Of a DNA stretch of 23,088 nucleotides, positions 1 to 6,754 are shown piece by piece (the first letter of the stretch is position 1; the number at the start of each line of letters is the position of its first letter). Below the pieces are notes generated by a model, which saw nothing but the letters and a program-made list of their open reading frames with translations, searched no databases and was not told the DNA's origin. This DNA comes from Dehalococcoidia bacterium (GTDB lineage: Bacteria > Chloroflexota > Dehalococcoidia > Lucifugimonadales > SHYF01), in contig SHYF01000001.1 of NCBI GenBank assembly GCA_009692985.1, positions 1-23,088 of the forward strand, written 5' to 3'. The translations under genes and the position numbers were made by a program.

Positions 1-2
1 GC

Positions 3-251
3 CAGTCCCCAGTTCCGCCGGACTTGCTACGAAGGCTTGGTAGTAAAAATCCCCTCTTCTGCAGCCTCGGCATGCCCTACGCGTTCCGTGCTGGAGGGGT
101 CATGGAGGAGTTGGCAACGATCATGGATCTGTGCGGTCAAGGAAAGCTGAAGACACTTGTGGACAGGGCCTTCCCGCTCAAGGAAGCTGCAGCGGCCCAC
201 CGCTACCTGGAGGATCGGCGGCAATTTGGGAAGCTGGTCTTGGTACCCTAA
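3..251 (+). CDS. C-terminal end of a zinc-type (MDR) alcohol dehydrogenase/quinone oxidoreductase, cut by the window edge
   Basis: This is the last ~80 residues of a medium-chain dehydrogenase/reductase. The frame is open to the window start, so the N-terminal catalytic domain and most of the Rossmann fold lie outside. The visible end has the family's standard finish: a helix MEELATIMDLCGQGKLKTLV, then DRAFPLKEAAAAHRYLED, then FGKLVLVP and a stop. In MDR proteins this segment closes the catalytic domain after the NAD(P)-binding fold. A TTG at 24 could serve as a start, but the homology makes an internal position far more likely. Substrate cannot be judged from this part. No terminator is visible in the 190 bases that follow. 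Confidence 0.8.
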   Translation, partial: QSPVPPDLLRRLGSKNPLFCSLGMPYAFRAGGVMEELATIMDLCGQGKLKTLVDRAFPLKEAAAAHRYLEDRRQFGKLVLVP

Positions 252-440
252 CAAAGCGGTGGGGCAATGGGACTTCTGCTCAGCCCGATACTATCAATCA
301 CCCTGGAATCACTGAAAAGAGGGAGCCTTTCGGAGTGTCTGGAGGCTATTATATCCATTACTCCTACCTGAATGGGCATGACGCGCCAGTCTAAGGAGTG
401 CATTTGAGTAATGGGACCTTACACTGGGGTCAGGTGAGTA
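252..440. other. Intergenic stretch between the dehydrogenase and the receiver fragment
   Basis: This stretch holds a short open frame running on from an overlapping frame, but no protein-like pattern. No clear hairpin terminator or strong promoter was seen. A GGTGAG sequence just before 441 could act as a weak ribosome site for the next fragment. Confidence 0.4.
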
Positions 441-683
441 ATGGCCTTCCTGGGTGATATTCTAGTCATAGACGGTGCACCGGAGTTCCGTCAGCGCATT
501 GCCGTTTGGTTGGAATCCCAATGGTATCGTCTTGCATTCGTCCGTGATGCCACCGAGGCAGCGGCCATTCAGCGAAGCCGCAGTTTCAGCGCACTGTTTT
601 ACGGCCATGAGTTCCTGTTTCGAACGACAACTGCCCGCTTTGGACATGGGACAACATCCAAGAAACCTAAAATACCGCCTTAG
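441..683 (+). pseudogene. Degenerate response-regulator receiver-domain fragment
   Basis: The first ~60 residues read like the start of a CheY/OmpR-type receiver: GDILVIDGAPEFRQRIAVWL, then YRLAFVRDATEAAAI, then FSALFYGHEFL. In active receivers the first strand ends in an acidic pair (IDD or VDD); here it is IDG. The phospho-acceptor Asp at the end of strand 3 (normally LLD) is replaced in ALFYGH. After about residue 60 the similarity stops and the frame ends at 80 residues, whereas a receiver needs about 115. It therefore cannot be a working phospho-acceptor and looks like a decayed gene. A winged-helix tail of the same protein class lies just past the next gene at 1695-1760. The assignment rests on pattern recognition only. 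Confidence 0.55.
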
Positions 684-700
684 AGAGGATCAGAGGAAAG

Positions 701-1615
701 ATGCAATTTGGAGTGAACCTGCTCAACTTTGGACCTGGTGTTAGCCCCTCAGCCCTCTTGCGGTGGACGCTCATTGCCGAGTCCCTTGGCTACCAATTCG
801 CCATGATTTGTGACCACGTGGCGATCACTACAGAAGTGGGCAGAAGATACTCCGAGCCCTTCTACGACGCCTATGCAACCTTATCCTGGCTCGCAGGCCA
901 GACAAAACAGATCAAACTCGGCACCACTGTGATAGTCGTTCCTTACCGTCATCCGGTGCTGATGGCCCGGCTTGGCGCCAACCTGGACAATCTGAGCGGC
1001 GGGCGTTTCATTTTTGGCGTTGGGGTGGGCAATGTTCGGACTGAATATGAAGCACTCGGTATTCCGTTCCACAGGCGGGGCGCAATCGGCGACGAATATC
1101 TAGCTGCCATGAAAGCCTTGTGGACCGGCAAGACGGTATCTTTCATTGGCCGCTACGTCAGTTTCCAAGATGTGTCCGGGATTGCTTGTCTGCAACAACC
1201 TCACCCGCCCATCTGGGTCGGCGGCAGCAGCGATGCCGCACTCAAACGAGCTGTCCGCTTTGGCGATGCCTGGCATCCCATTCGCCTCAGGCTTGACTGG
1301 CTACGTAGCAGCGGACTGCCGAGACTCCGCAAGTTTGCTGAAGAGTCGCATAGTCCAGTCCCTGCCCTGGCGCCTCGTATCCGCCTGACAATTACAGCCA
1401 CAACGCAGCCAGAGGAAACGCGCCAGGTTGGCGAAGGGACCATTGACCAGATACGCCGGGACCTTGAAGCATTGGGTTCCCTGGGCGCAAACTACGTCCT
1501 GTTCGACTGGTACACTGGCGATCTTGAAGCAACCCGGCGCCACGAGCCTGAGTGGGGCATGCTGGCTCTCCTTGCTGACCAGGTACTCGACTTGGAAAAA
1601 CAGGCCCTCAGATAA
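701..1615 (+). CDS. LLM-class (luciferase-like) F420-dependent oxidoreductase
   Basis: This 304-residue protein is a complete bacterial-luciferase-like TIM barrel of the F420-dependent LLM class. Family landmarks run in order: MQFGVNLLNFGPGVSP at the first strand, then a helix ending in AESLGYQFAMICDHV, LGTTVIVVPYRHPVLMARL, the LSGGRFIFGVGVGNVRTEYEA segment, and HPPIWVGGSSDAALKRAVRFG near residue 170. Family members move hydride between reduced F420 (or FMN) and varied organic substrates; this substrate is unknown. A good ribosome site (AGAGGAAAG) sits just before ATG 701. The gene is intact although flanked by response-regulator remnants, which suggests recent arrival or selective retention. 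F420 rather than FMN use is inferred from the closest-looking subfamily. Confidence 0.88.
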   Translation: MQFGVNLLNFGPGVSPSALLRWTLIAESLGYQFAMICDHVAITTEVGRRYSEPFYDAYATLSWLAGQTKQIKLGTTVIVVPYRHPVLMARLGANLDNLSGGRFIFGVGVGNVRTEYEALGIPFHRRGAIGDEYLAAMKALWTGKTVSFIGRYVSFQDVSGIACLQQPHPPIWVGGSSDAALKRAVRFGDAWHPIRLRLDWLRSSGLPRLRKFAEESHSPVPALAPRIRLTITATTQPEETRQVGEGTIDQIRRDLEALGSLGANYVLFDWYTGDLEATRRHEPEWGMLALLADQVLDLEKQALR

Positions 1616-1694
1616 GGACAAGCCTGCCTATCTAAGCGTCATAACACCGGGCATTGTAAAAGTACAGCCCCGTGCCATCCAGCCGCTGGCCCTT

Positions 1695-1760
1695 ACCCAA
1701 CCTCGTTTAATCCAGACGATTCGTGAGTTTGGCTACCGCTACAGCCCACCCGACAAGTAA
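1695..1760 (+). pseudogene. Remnant of an OmpR-type winged-helix C-terminus
   Basis: The last 21 codons before the stop at 1758 read TQPRLIQTIREFGYRYSPPD plus one Lys. This matches the closing beta-hairpin of OmpR/PhoB-type DNA-binding domains, normally like PRLIRTVRGVGYRF at the very C-terminus. Upstream in this frame there is only weak, uncertain resemblance and no intact winged helix. It is too short to be a gene, so I call it a fossil. Together with the receiver fragment at 441-683 it may represent one former response regulator interrupted by the LLM gene. Confidence 0.45.
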
Positions 1761-1884
1761 ACCCAAAGGACTGCCCTGCACCCTCGAATTCAAGGCCCAA
1801 GGCTACACAGGCACCAGTATTGTCTGAAGGAATGCGGGTGGGTTTCGGACTGGGGTTTTTCGGAAAGGCGGCGGCTAAGTCTTA
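1761..1884. other. Short unassigned intergenic stretch
   Basis: No gene, hairpin or promoter of note was seen between the response-regulator tail and the 3' end of the PhnB-like pseudogene. Confidence 0.35.
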
Positions 1885-2304
1885 TTATCGCTCATAAGCG
1901 CGTCTCAAACCTGCGATGTCGATTTTATTCATTTGAAGCATTGCCTGCATAACCCGTTGCGATCTTACAGGATCAGGGTCACTCATTAACTTACCTAAGG
2001 CACTAAGAATAATTTGCCATGACAAGCCATATTTGTCTTTAAGCCAGCCACATCTTCCCTTCTCTCCTTCTTCGGAAAGTTTTTCCCACAGATCATCTAC
2101 CTCTTTCTGCGTCTCACAGTTCACAAAGATTGATATCGCTTCTGTGAATTTGTATTGCGGACCTCCGTTTAGCGCCATGAATTTCTGGCCCTCAAGTTCA
2201 AGTGTCACCAACATCGGAGAAACACTTGTAATCCTTGAATTGTTAAAGATTGAGACATAAAAATTGGCCGCTTCTTCGGCTTTATCATCCTTCCACGAGA
2301 TGAG
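1885..2304 (-). pseudogene. PhnB-like VOC-superfamily protein, 5' end broken by an in-frame TAG
   Basis: The frame from ATG 2214 gives 109 residues typical of the PhnB / 3-demethylubiquinone-methyltransferase-like VOC family. Landmarks include [36 protein letters not shown] and a C-terminus ending [17 protein letters not shown]. Homologues are usually about 150-160 residues. The missing N-terminus can be read upstream in the same frame ([19 protein letters not shown]), but it is cut by a TAG at 2305-2307 and no start codon lies between. No ribosome site precedes ATG 2214. The segment is visibly AT-richer than its neighbours, suggesting transfer followed by decay. An alternative is a functional truncated protein, which seems unlikely because the first beta-alpha unit would be lost. 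Confidence 0.7.
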
Positions 2305-2339
2305 CTATTGAGAGAGTTTCTTTTTGCTATCGGCTCGAA

Positions 2340-2356
2340 CCGCCGCTTTGCGGCGG
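2340..2356. repeat. Short GC hairpin downstream of tRNA-Ala
   Basis: A perfect 7-bp inverted repeat (CCGCCGC / GCGGCGG) surrounds a TTT loop. It lies past the tRNA 3' end in the direction of tRNA transcription. No T-tract follows on the minus strand, so it is at best a weak terminator or processing block. Confidence 0.4.
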
Positions 2357-2424
2357 GACTGCGATTGGCGGTAACCAATGCCAAGAGGCGAAGCCTATAA
2401 CCAAATCCCACTGCAGGTCAAATC

Positions 2425-2500
2425 TGGTGGAGCTGAGGGGACTCGAACCCCTGACCCCCTCCTTGCAAAGGAGGTGCTCTCCCAACTGAGCTACAGCCCC
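2425..2500 (-). tRNA. tRNA-Ala (anticodon TGC), CCA encoded
   Basis: Reading the minus strand from 2500, the acceptor GGGGCTG pairs with CAGCTCC (one G-U). The D-arm TAGCTCAGTTGGGAGAGC, an anticodon loop with TTGCA centred on TGC, and the T-arm GGGGTTCGAGTCCCC follow. It ends in A plus an encoded CCA, for 76 nt in total. UGC in the anticodon reads GCN alanine codons. All four stems can be drawn by eye and the conserved GTTCGAGTC is present. A near-consensus promoter sits 10 bases upstream. Confidence 0.96.
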
Positions 2501-2510
2501 ACGCAAGCCC

Positions 2511-2540
2511 AGTATATGTACAGTCCAGGATGGGCGTCAA
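2511..2540 (-). promoter_or_regulatory. Sigma-70-type promoter of tRNA-Ala
   Basis: On the minus strand TTGACG (2540-2535) and TATACT (2516-2511) are separated by 18 bases. The -10 box ends 10 bases before the first base of the tRNA. Both boxes match consensus at 5 of 6 positions. Confidence 0.7.
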
Positions 2541-2556
2541 GGAACGTACCCTCGGC

Positions 2557-2585
2557 TTGCCCTGTGGCGGGTTTAGCGGTATGAT
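2557..2585 (+). promoter_or_regulatory. Probable promoter of tatA
   Basis: TTGCCC (2557-2562) and TATGAT (2580-2585) are 17 bases apart. Transcription would start near 2592, leaving a leader of about 27 bases that contains the GAGGAGG ribosome site. It is roughly back-to-back with the tRNA-Ala promoter. Confidence 0.5.
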
Positions 2586-2618
2586 GAGCCCAATAGTAGA
2601 ATGAGCGAGGAGGCTGTC

Positions 2619-2819
2619 ATGCCACGCATAGGGCCAACGGAGTTGATAATCGTCCTGGTTATTATTCTCATTATCTTCGGCGCGGGCCGCCTCCCCGAAA
2701 TTGGTGGAGCCATAGGGAAAGGGATCCGCGCATTCAAGCGAAACTCGGCTGGCGAGGACGACGGTGCAGGCAAGGGCACGGCATCAGCAACAGAGACGGA
2801 GAAGAAAACGAAGGTCTGA
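2619..2819 (+). CDS. tatA: Twin-arginine translocase subunit TatA
   Basis: This 66-residue protein has the TatA/E layout. A short N-terminus with the conserved Glu (IGPTELI) is followed by one membrane helix ([15 protein letters not shown]), the hinge Gly-Arg-Leu-Pro, an amphipathic helix ([15 protein letters not shown]) and a charged, disordered tail ending KKTKV. TatA polymerises with TatC to export folded proteins across the inner membrane. I prefer ATG 2619 over the in-frame ATG 2601 because GAGGAGG (2607-2613) is spaced correctly for 2619 and the family begins close to the IGPTE motif. The gene is transcribed alone, separate from the tatB-like/tatC pair on the other strand about 270 bases away. 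Confidence 0.92.
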   Translation: MPRIGPTELIIVLVIILIIFGAGRLPEIGGAIGKGIRAFKRNSAGEDDGAGKGTASATETEKKTKV

Positions 2820-2843
2820 TCCTTGGGTTTTCCTCAGGCTTCT

Positions 2844-2877
2844 AGCGACCTCCACCACAAGTGTGGGGTCGCTTTTT
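2844..2877 (+). terminator. Rho-independent terminator after tatA
   Basis: The stem AGCGACC (2844-2850) pairs with GGTCGCT (2867-2873), with extra inner pairing CCAC/GTGG, and runs directly into TTTTT. It begins 24 bases past the tatA stop. Confidence 0.85.
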
Positions 2878-2904
2878 CGTTACCCTGCTAGCAGGTTGCT
2901 AAAA

Positions 2905-3085
2905 AAGGAGAGTCCAGGGGGGCGAAGCCCCCTTGGCAGGGGAACTGGGGTGTCCCCCAGATTCAAAACTCCCCCTCTCCGCGTCGGAGAGGGGGATACA
3001 GGGGTGAGGTCAAGGACTTTTGAGCCCTGGCCCCCTCCTGTGAGGAAGAGGGCCAGGGGGATGGTCGAGGGAGTTTCTCATCACC
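2905..3085. repeat. Modular GC-rich hairpin repeat, copy A
   Basis: The element is a string of hairpins: GGGGGC-gaa-GCCCCC (2918-2932), CTGGGG/CCCCAG (2945-2960), an 11-bp arm pair CCCCCTCTCCG / CGGAGAGGGGG (2971-2995), and an imperfect pair near 3025-3060. A tail reading GGGGATGGTCGAGGGAGTTT follows. The same order of modules and a similar tail recur near 7740, 10835 and 21090. It fills the convergent gap between tatA and tatC. Confidence 0.75.
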
Positions 3086-3088
3086 CGG

Positions 3089-3841
3089 CTACGGGGCATC
3101 AGCCCCGGATGCAGCCTGCGGTTTTTCTCTCGATCGCGCTAACCAGGCCAGCCAGATGCCTATTTCGTATAGCAAAACGATGGGAGCAGATACCAGCGTC
3201 TGGTTTACTGGGTCGAAGGTGGGCGTTATCACGGCACCCAGGACGAATGCAAGGACGATGGCAAACCTGCGCCACTGGGAGAATCGCTTGTAGCTGACTA
3301 TCCGCAGCCTGGCCAGGACGAACATGAAAACAGGGATCTCGAACACCACTCCCATCCAGAACAGGAGTGTCAAGATCAGGCTCATGTAGTTGCCTATGCG
3401 TATCATGGGCTGGGCGATGTCGGCGTTGAATGTGAGCAGGAATCCCATTGCGGGCGGAATCAGAACCAGGTAACCAAATGCGACGCCGGCGATGAACGCG
3501 AAAGTAATGGCCGGTAGGAAAAGCAGCACGTACCGCCGCTCCCTGGAAGTCAACGCCGGGGAGATGAACATGACCACCTCATATGCCACCAACGGCAGGG
3601 CCAGAATCAGCCCCCCCATAAGCGAGACTTTCATGGAGACTCCCAGCATCTCCGTTACCTCGGTGAAGATGAGGGGCGAGCCCGCTTTGATAGCGGGTCG
3701 GATTAGAATTTCGATGACATTCCGGTGGAACCCAAAGGCAACAACGGTGGTAATTGCCACTCCCAGGGCGGCGACGAATAGCCTGCGGCGTAGCTCCTTC
3801 AGATGGACACGAAGCGGCTGTTCCTGTGGTTGTTGTGACAT
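3089..3841 (-). CDS. tatC: Twin-arginine translocase subunit TatC
   Basis: This 250-residue polytopic membrane protein fits TatC in length and pattern. The cytosolic N-terminus has the hallmark HLKELRRRLF (residues 14-23). About six hydrophobic helices follow, with the conserved FISPALTSRERRY segment in the first cytoplasmic loop, which contributes to the twin-arginine signal site, and later FEIPVFMFVLARL and a DPVNQTLVSAPIVLLYEIGI end. TatC is the signal-peptide receptor of the Tat translocase. The start lies 5 bases after the stop of the TatA/B-like gene, so the two are probably co-translated. It is the last gene of a five-gene minus-strand operon and ends just inside repeat copy A. Confidence 0.94.
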   Translation of the reverse strand: MSQQPQEQPLRVHLKELRRRLFVAALGVAITTVVAFGFHRNVIEILIRPAIKAGSPLIFTEVTEMLGVSMKVSLMGGLILALPLVAYEVVMFISPALTSRERRYVLLFLPAITFAFIAGVAFGYLVLIPPAMGFLLTFNADIAQPMIRIGNYMSLILTLLFWMGVVFEIPVFMFVLARLRIVSYKRFSQWRRFAIVLAFVLGAVITPTFDPVNQTLVSAPIVLLYEIGIWLAWLARSREKPQAASGADAP

Positions 3842-3846
3842 GCAGT

Positions 3847-4113
3847 CTATTCTCTGGCAACCGGTCCCTGGGACGTGGGGTTTGGTGGTTCCTTGGGCGG
3901 CTGCTCAGAGACCTGCTGCCTCTGGGGTGGCGTTGGCGGTGGGTTGTCATCCAGGGATAAGAGCCTGGGCACTTCCGAGGTGAAACGCTGCAAGTCCCGG
4001 ACGTACTTTCCGAGGCTACGAGCTGTCTCGACCATCTTGCCGGGCCCAAGGAGCAACAAGGCTATTACAAGTATAAACACCAGCTCCGTTGGACCTATGC
4101 CGAAGAAACTCAT
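3847..4113 (-). CDS. TatA/TatB-family translocase subunit
   Basis: This 88-residue protein starts MSFFGIGPTELVFILVIALL. It has one membrane helix, the Gly-Pro hinge (LLGPGKMVE), an amphipathic helix (TARSLGKYVRDLQRFTSE) and a proline-rich tail. That is the TatA/TatB plan. Placement directly before tatC and the absence of the FG hinge of the other copy suggest a TatB-like role, but single-helix Tat proteins are hard to type by eye, so no symbol is given. Its ATG overlaps the stop of the upstream methyltransferase-Maf gene by four bases (ATGA), a sign of translational coupling. Two different TatA-family proteins plus TatC are thus encoded within 1.5 kb. Confidence 0.88.
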   Translation of the reverse strand: MSFFGIGPTELVFILVIALLLLGPGKMVETARSLGKYVRDLQRFTSEVPRLLSLDDNPPPTPPQRQQVSEQPPKEPPNPTSQGPVARE

Positions 4114-5924
4114 GGGGACTCACTTTCCAGCGGGCAGCGCTGGCACTCCTTGGGTGGTGCAGGGCTTTCCAGAGCCGCGCCTAGCTGTCGCAGCAATCGC
4201 ATGGTCAGACACAGGGGCAATCCTACTACATTGACGTAGCACCCATCCACGGAGGCCGCGGGCCGGAATGTAGTGTCCTGAACAGCATACGCTCCCGCTT
4301 TGTCCGTGGCCTCGCCCGAAGCTACAAAGGCGCGGGCTTCACCATCTGTGTAATGGCGCATGGTGACCAGGCTGGTCTCCACGCCCGTTACGCTCTCTCC
4401 AGTGGTGGCGTCCACCACGGCCACGCCAGTAATCACACGATGGTGCTGTCCCCGCAGACGCTCCAGCATCTCCAGGGCGTGGGCATCGTCCAGGGGCTTG
4501 CCAAGTATAGTCTCGCCGTCCACCACCACAGTGTCGGCGGCCAGTACCAGGCCTCGGCGCAACGACGGAGCTACGCTGCGGGCCTTCGCCAGGGCCAGGG
4601 CCTGCACGTGCCCCTCGGGTGTCCCATGCAAGACGGTTTCATCTGCCTGCGGGGCCACCACTCGGAATGGGATGCCTGCTTCATCCAGGATTTGACTGCG
4701 GCGTGGCGAGGCCGATGCTAGCGTAATGGGATGGCCGGCCTTGAGGTGGAGGACAGCCACGCACTCAACGTGATGGGTCTGAGGGAACATGTCCACAGGC
4801 TGCACTGCCTCTATGCTATACGGCCCAGCGGCCAGCACCTTCAGGTCCCTGGCCAGCGTTTCCGGATCGCAGGAGACGTACGCGATGCGGGTGGGTGCCA
4901 GCTTCATCAGTGAGTCCAGTGCTTGCCTCTGGCAGCCGGCGCGCGGAGGGTCCAGCACCACGGCGTCTACCTGTTCCAGCAGCTCTCCAAGCACCGCTTC
5001 AGTCTTGCCCTGGTGCATTTCCACGTTGGGGAAGCGTGCCAGGTTCTCGCGAGCGTCCTTTATGGCCGAAGCCGACTCCTCTATGGCAATGACCTTGGCA
5101 GCGTGGGGCGACAGCAGCGCGGCGAATGTACCCACTCCGGCATAGGCGTCCACCAAAGTCTCGCGTCCTGAAAGCCGCAGGGATTCGCTCAACAGCTTCA
5201 CCACAGCTTCCGCCTGCGGTGTGTTCACCTGGAAAAAGGATGAGGCGGCAACGCGGAACGAAACGCCGCCCATGACCTCCTGGTACTGTTTTTGCCCTGA
5301 CTTCAACGGGATCTCTGGGTTTGCCAGAGCAGGCTGGATGAGCCAGCTCCCGCTCTTAGTCCCGTACCTCACGGACAGTTGAGTGGTCTCGGCGCAGCGG
5401 CCCTGGAGCTTGCCCAGGGTGTCGTTGATCCACGGGTCCATGAGCATGCAACTACCTATATCCACGAAGCGGCGCCGTTCACGGTGCACAAAGCCCAGCC
5501 GCCCCTGCGCGCCTATGGTAAAGCGTGCGTGGTTCCTGTAACCGTACTGCTGAGGCGATGGTATGGTAGGCAGGACAGGCACGTTGTGGATGCCCCCAAC
5601 TCGCGTTAGGGCGTCTCCAACGGTGTGGCGTTTCAGCTCCAACTGGTGCGAGTAGTCTATGTGCTGCCACTGGCATCCGGTGCAAGGGCCGAAGTAGGCG
5701 CACGGAGCCTGGACCCTGTGAGGTGACGCCTTCACCACCTCTACTACCTGGGCAGCTATGTATTGCCGCCGCTCCCGGATGACCTCTACAACAACCTCTT
5801 CCCCTGGAATGCCGCCAGAGACAAACACGGGCTTATCATCCAGCATGGCCATAGCCTCTCCAAGCCTGCCCATGCCATCCAGCGTTAGCTTCAGGCGCTG
5901 GCCCCTTTCCACAAGGGTGGACAT
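4110..5924 (-). CDS. Fusion: TRAM/RlmD-like 23S rRNA (uracil-C5)-methyltransferase plus Maf nucleotide pyrophosphatase
   Basis: One uninterrupted 604-residue frame carries two complete enzymes. Residues 1-~60 are a TRAM RNA-binding domain. Cys75, Cys81, Cys84 (CAYFGPCTGC) and Cys159 match the 4Fe-4S ligands of RlmD/RlmC-type enzymes. SAM motif I is DAYAGVGTF (259-267), motif IV is LDPPRAGC (324-331), the catalytic Cys is in YVSCDP (near 352), and a Glu sits in HHVEC (387). This half should methylate uridine at C5 in rRNA or tRNA. From ~398 a full Maf/YhdE domain follows: LASASPRR (402-409), LAADTVV (461-467), DKAGAYAVQ (541-549) and VNVVGLP (564-570). Maf enzymes hydrolyse (d)NTPs, often dTTP/UTP or modified nucleotides. 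The linker is about 5 residues. The start overlaps the permease stop by one base (TGATG). Exact RNA target and Maf substrate are not readable. Confidence 0.93.
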   Translation of the reverse strand: MSTLVERGQRLKLTLDGMGRLGEAMAMLDDKPVFVSGGIPGEEVVVEVIRERRQYIAAQVVEVVKASPHRVQAPCAYFGPCTGCQWQHIDYSHQLELKRHTVGDALTRVGGIHNVPVLPTIPSPQQYGYRNHARFTIGAQGRLGFVHRERRRFVDIGSCMLMDPWINDTLGKLQGRCAETTQLSVRYGTKSGSWLIQPALANPEIPLKSGQKQYQEVMGGVSFRVAASSFFQVNTPQAEAVVKLLSESLRLSGRETLVDAYAGVGTFAALLSPHAAKVIAIEESASAIKDARENLARFPNVEMHQGKTEAVLGELLEQVDAVVLDPPRAGCQRQALDSLMKLAPTRIAYVSCDPETLARDLKVLAAGPYSIEAVQPVDMFPQTHHVECVAVLHLKAGHPITLASASPRRSQILDEAGIPFRVVAPQADETVLHGTPEGHVQALALAKARSVAPSLRRGLVLAADTVVVDGETILGKPLDDAHALEMLERLRGQHHRVITGVAVVDATTGESVTGVETSLVTMRHYTDGEARAFVASGEATDKAGAYAVQDTTFRPAASVDGCYVNVVGLPLCLTMRLLRQLGAALESPAPPKECQRCPLESESP

Positions 5925-6754
5925 CAGACTACTGCCTTACTGCGCTGAAACACCACCAGCGCGGCGGCGAAACAGATGGCGGTAATGCTCATATAGACCA
6001 GGCCGCTGGAGATGGCGAACTGCCCCTGGACTAAGACATCCAGTGGACGGTAGTAGTAAAAGAGCGATAGCTTCTGTACCCAGGCGAATGAGTCCAGCAA
6101 GGGGCCAAGCAGGCTCATGATGTACTGGAGTGCCATGATGCCGCCAGCCAGGGCCATTGCCTTCCTGGGGTCCAGGGTGATGCATGAGATGAGCAGGGAG
6201 TAAGCCGCAATGCTGACTACGGCCATGCCTCCCTGAAGGACCGCCAGGAACACTCGTCCCATGTCCAGGCTTTCGTCTATCATAATGACTCCTATAGCAA
6301 TGCCCGCTACGGTGGCAATTACCAGCAGGCCGGCTATAGCCAGGAAGGCGAGAAACTTGCTGGCCACCACCTGAGCACGCGAGACGGGGTGCGATAGCAG
6401 CAGCTCCATTGTGCCGCGCTCAGCCTCCCTGGCCACAGCACCCGACGCAAAGATGAAGGCGTAGATTCCAGCCATCACGGGCCACCAGACCAGGTACTCG
6501 GTCGCTAGAAAGCCGCTGACGGTGAAGCCTTCTCCAGCGAGGATCTGGTCCAGCACCTCTTTTGTCATGCCCATGGCGTTCAGCATGCCTTCTGGCAGGC
6601 TCCTCAGGTACTCTTCTAACACTGGGCCGGAGCTTCCCTGAATGGCCGGGTACACGAGCAGAATCAACAGCCCGTAGAGGATGAGCACCACTCCCCATGC
6701 CACTATCGCCCACTGGCTTAGCTTGAGTGTCGTCCAGAAAAGCGCACGGCTCAT
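5924..6754 (-). CDS. ABC-2-type transporter permease
   Basis: This 276-residue protein has about six hydrophobic segments and the ABC-2 permease hallmark in its first cytoplasmic loop: AREAERGTMELLLSHPVSRAQ, followed by a helix starting VVASKFLAFLAI. An extracellular loop (about residues 40-85) follows the first helix. With the ATPase encoded immediately upstream it would form an exporter; the substrate is unknown. Its start overlaps the ATPase stop by four bases and its stop overlaps the next start by one base, so the three genes are translationally linked. It resembles NosY/YhaP-like permeases rather than drug-specific ones, but this is a general impression. Confidence 0.87.
   Translation of the reverse strand: MSRALFWTTLKLSQWAIVAWGVVLILYGLLILLVYPAIQGSSGPVLEEYLRSLPEGMLNAMGMTKEVLDQILAGEGFTVSGFLATEYLVWWPVMAGIYAFIFASGAVAREAERGTMELLLSHPVSRAQVVASKFLAFLAIAGLLVIATVAGIAIGVIMIDESLDMGRVFLAVLQGGMAVVSIAAYSLLISCITLDPRKAMALAGGIMALQYIMSLLGPLLDSFAWVQKLSLFYYYRPLDVLVQGQFAISSGLVYMSITAICFAAALVVFQRSKAVV

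Noticed and set aside
2378..2584. Open frame on the plus strand with GGAEGTRTPDPLL-type peptide
   Set aside because: It is the antisense reading of tRNA-Ala, a well-known spurious protein.
2885..3085. CRISPR-like array suspected from repeated GC-rich blocks
   Set aside because: There are no evenly spaced identical repeats or spacers and no cas genes; the blocks are hairpins.
2764..3297. 177-codon open frame covering repeat copy A
   Set aside because: It reads through the tatA terminator and the hairpin repeat into antisense tatC; peptides such as GMVEGV come from the repeat itself.
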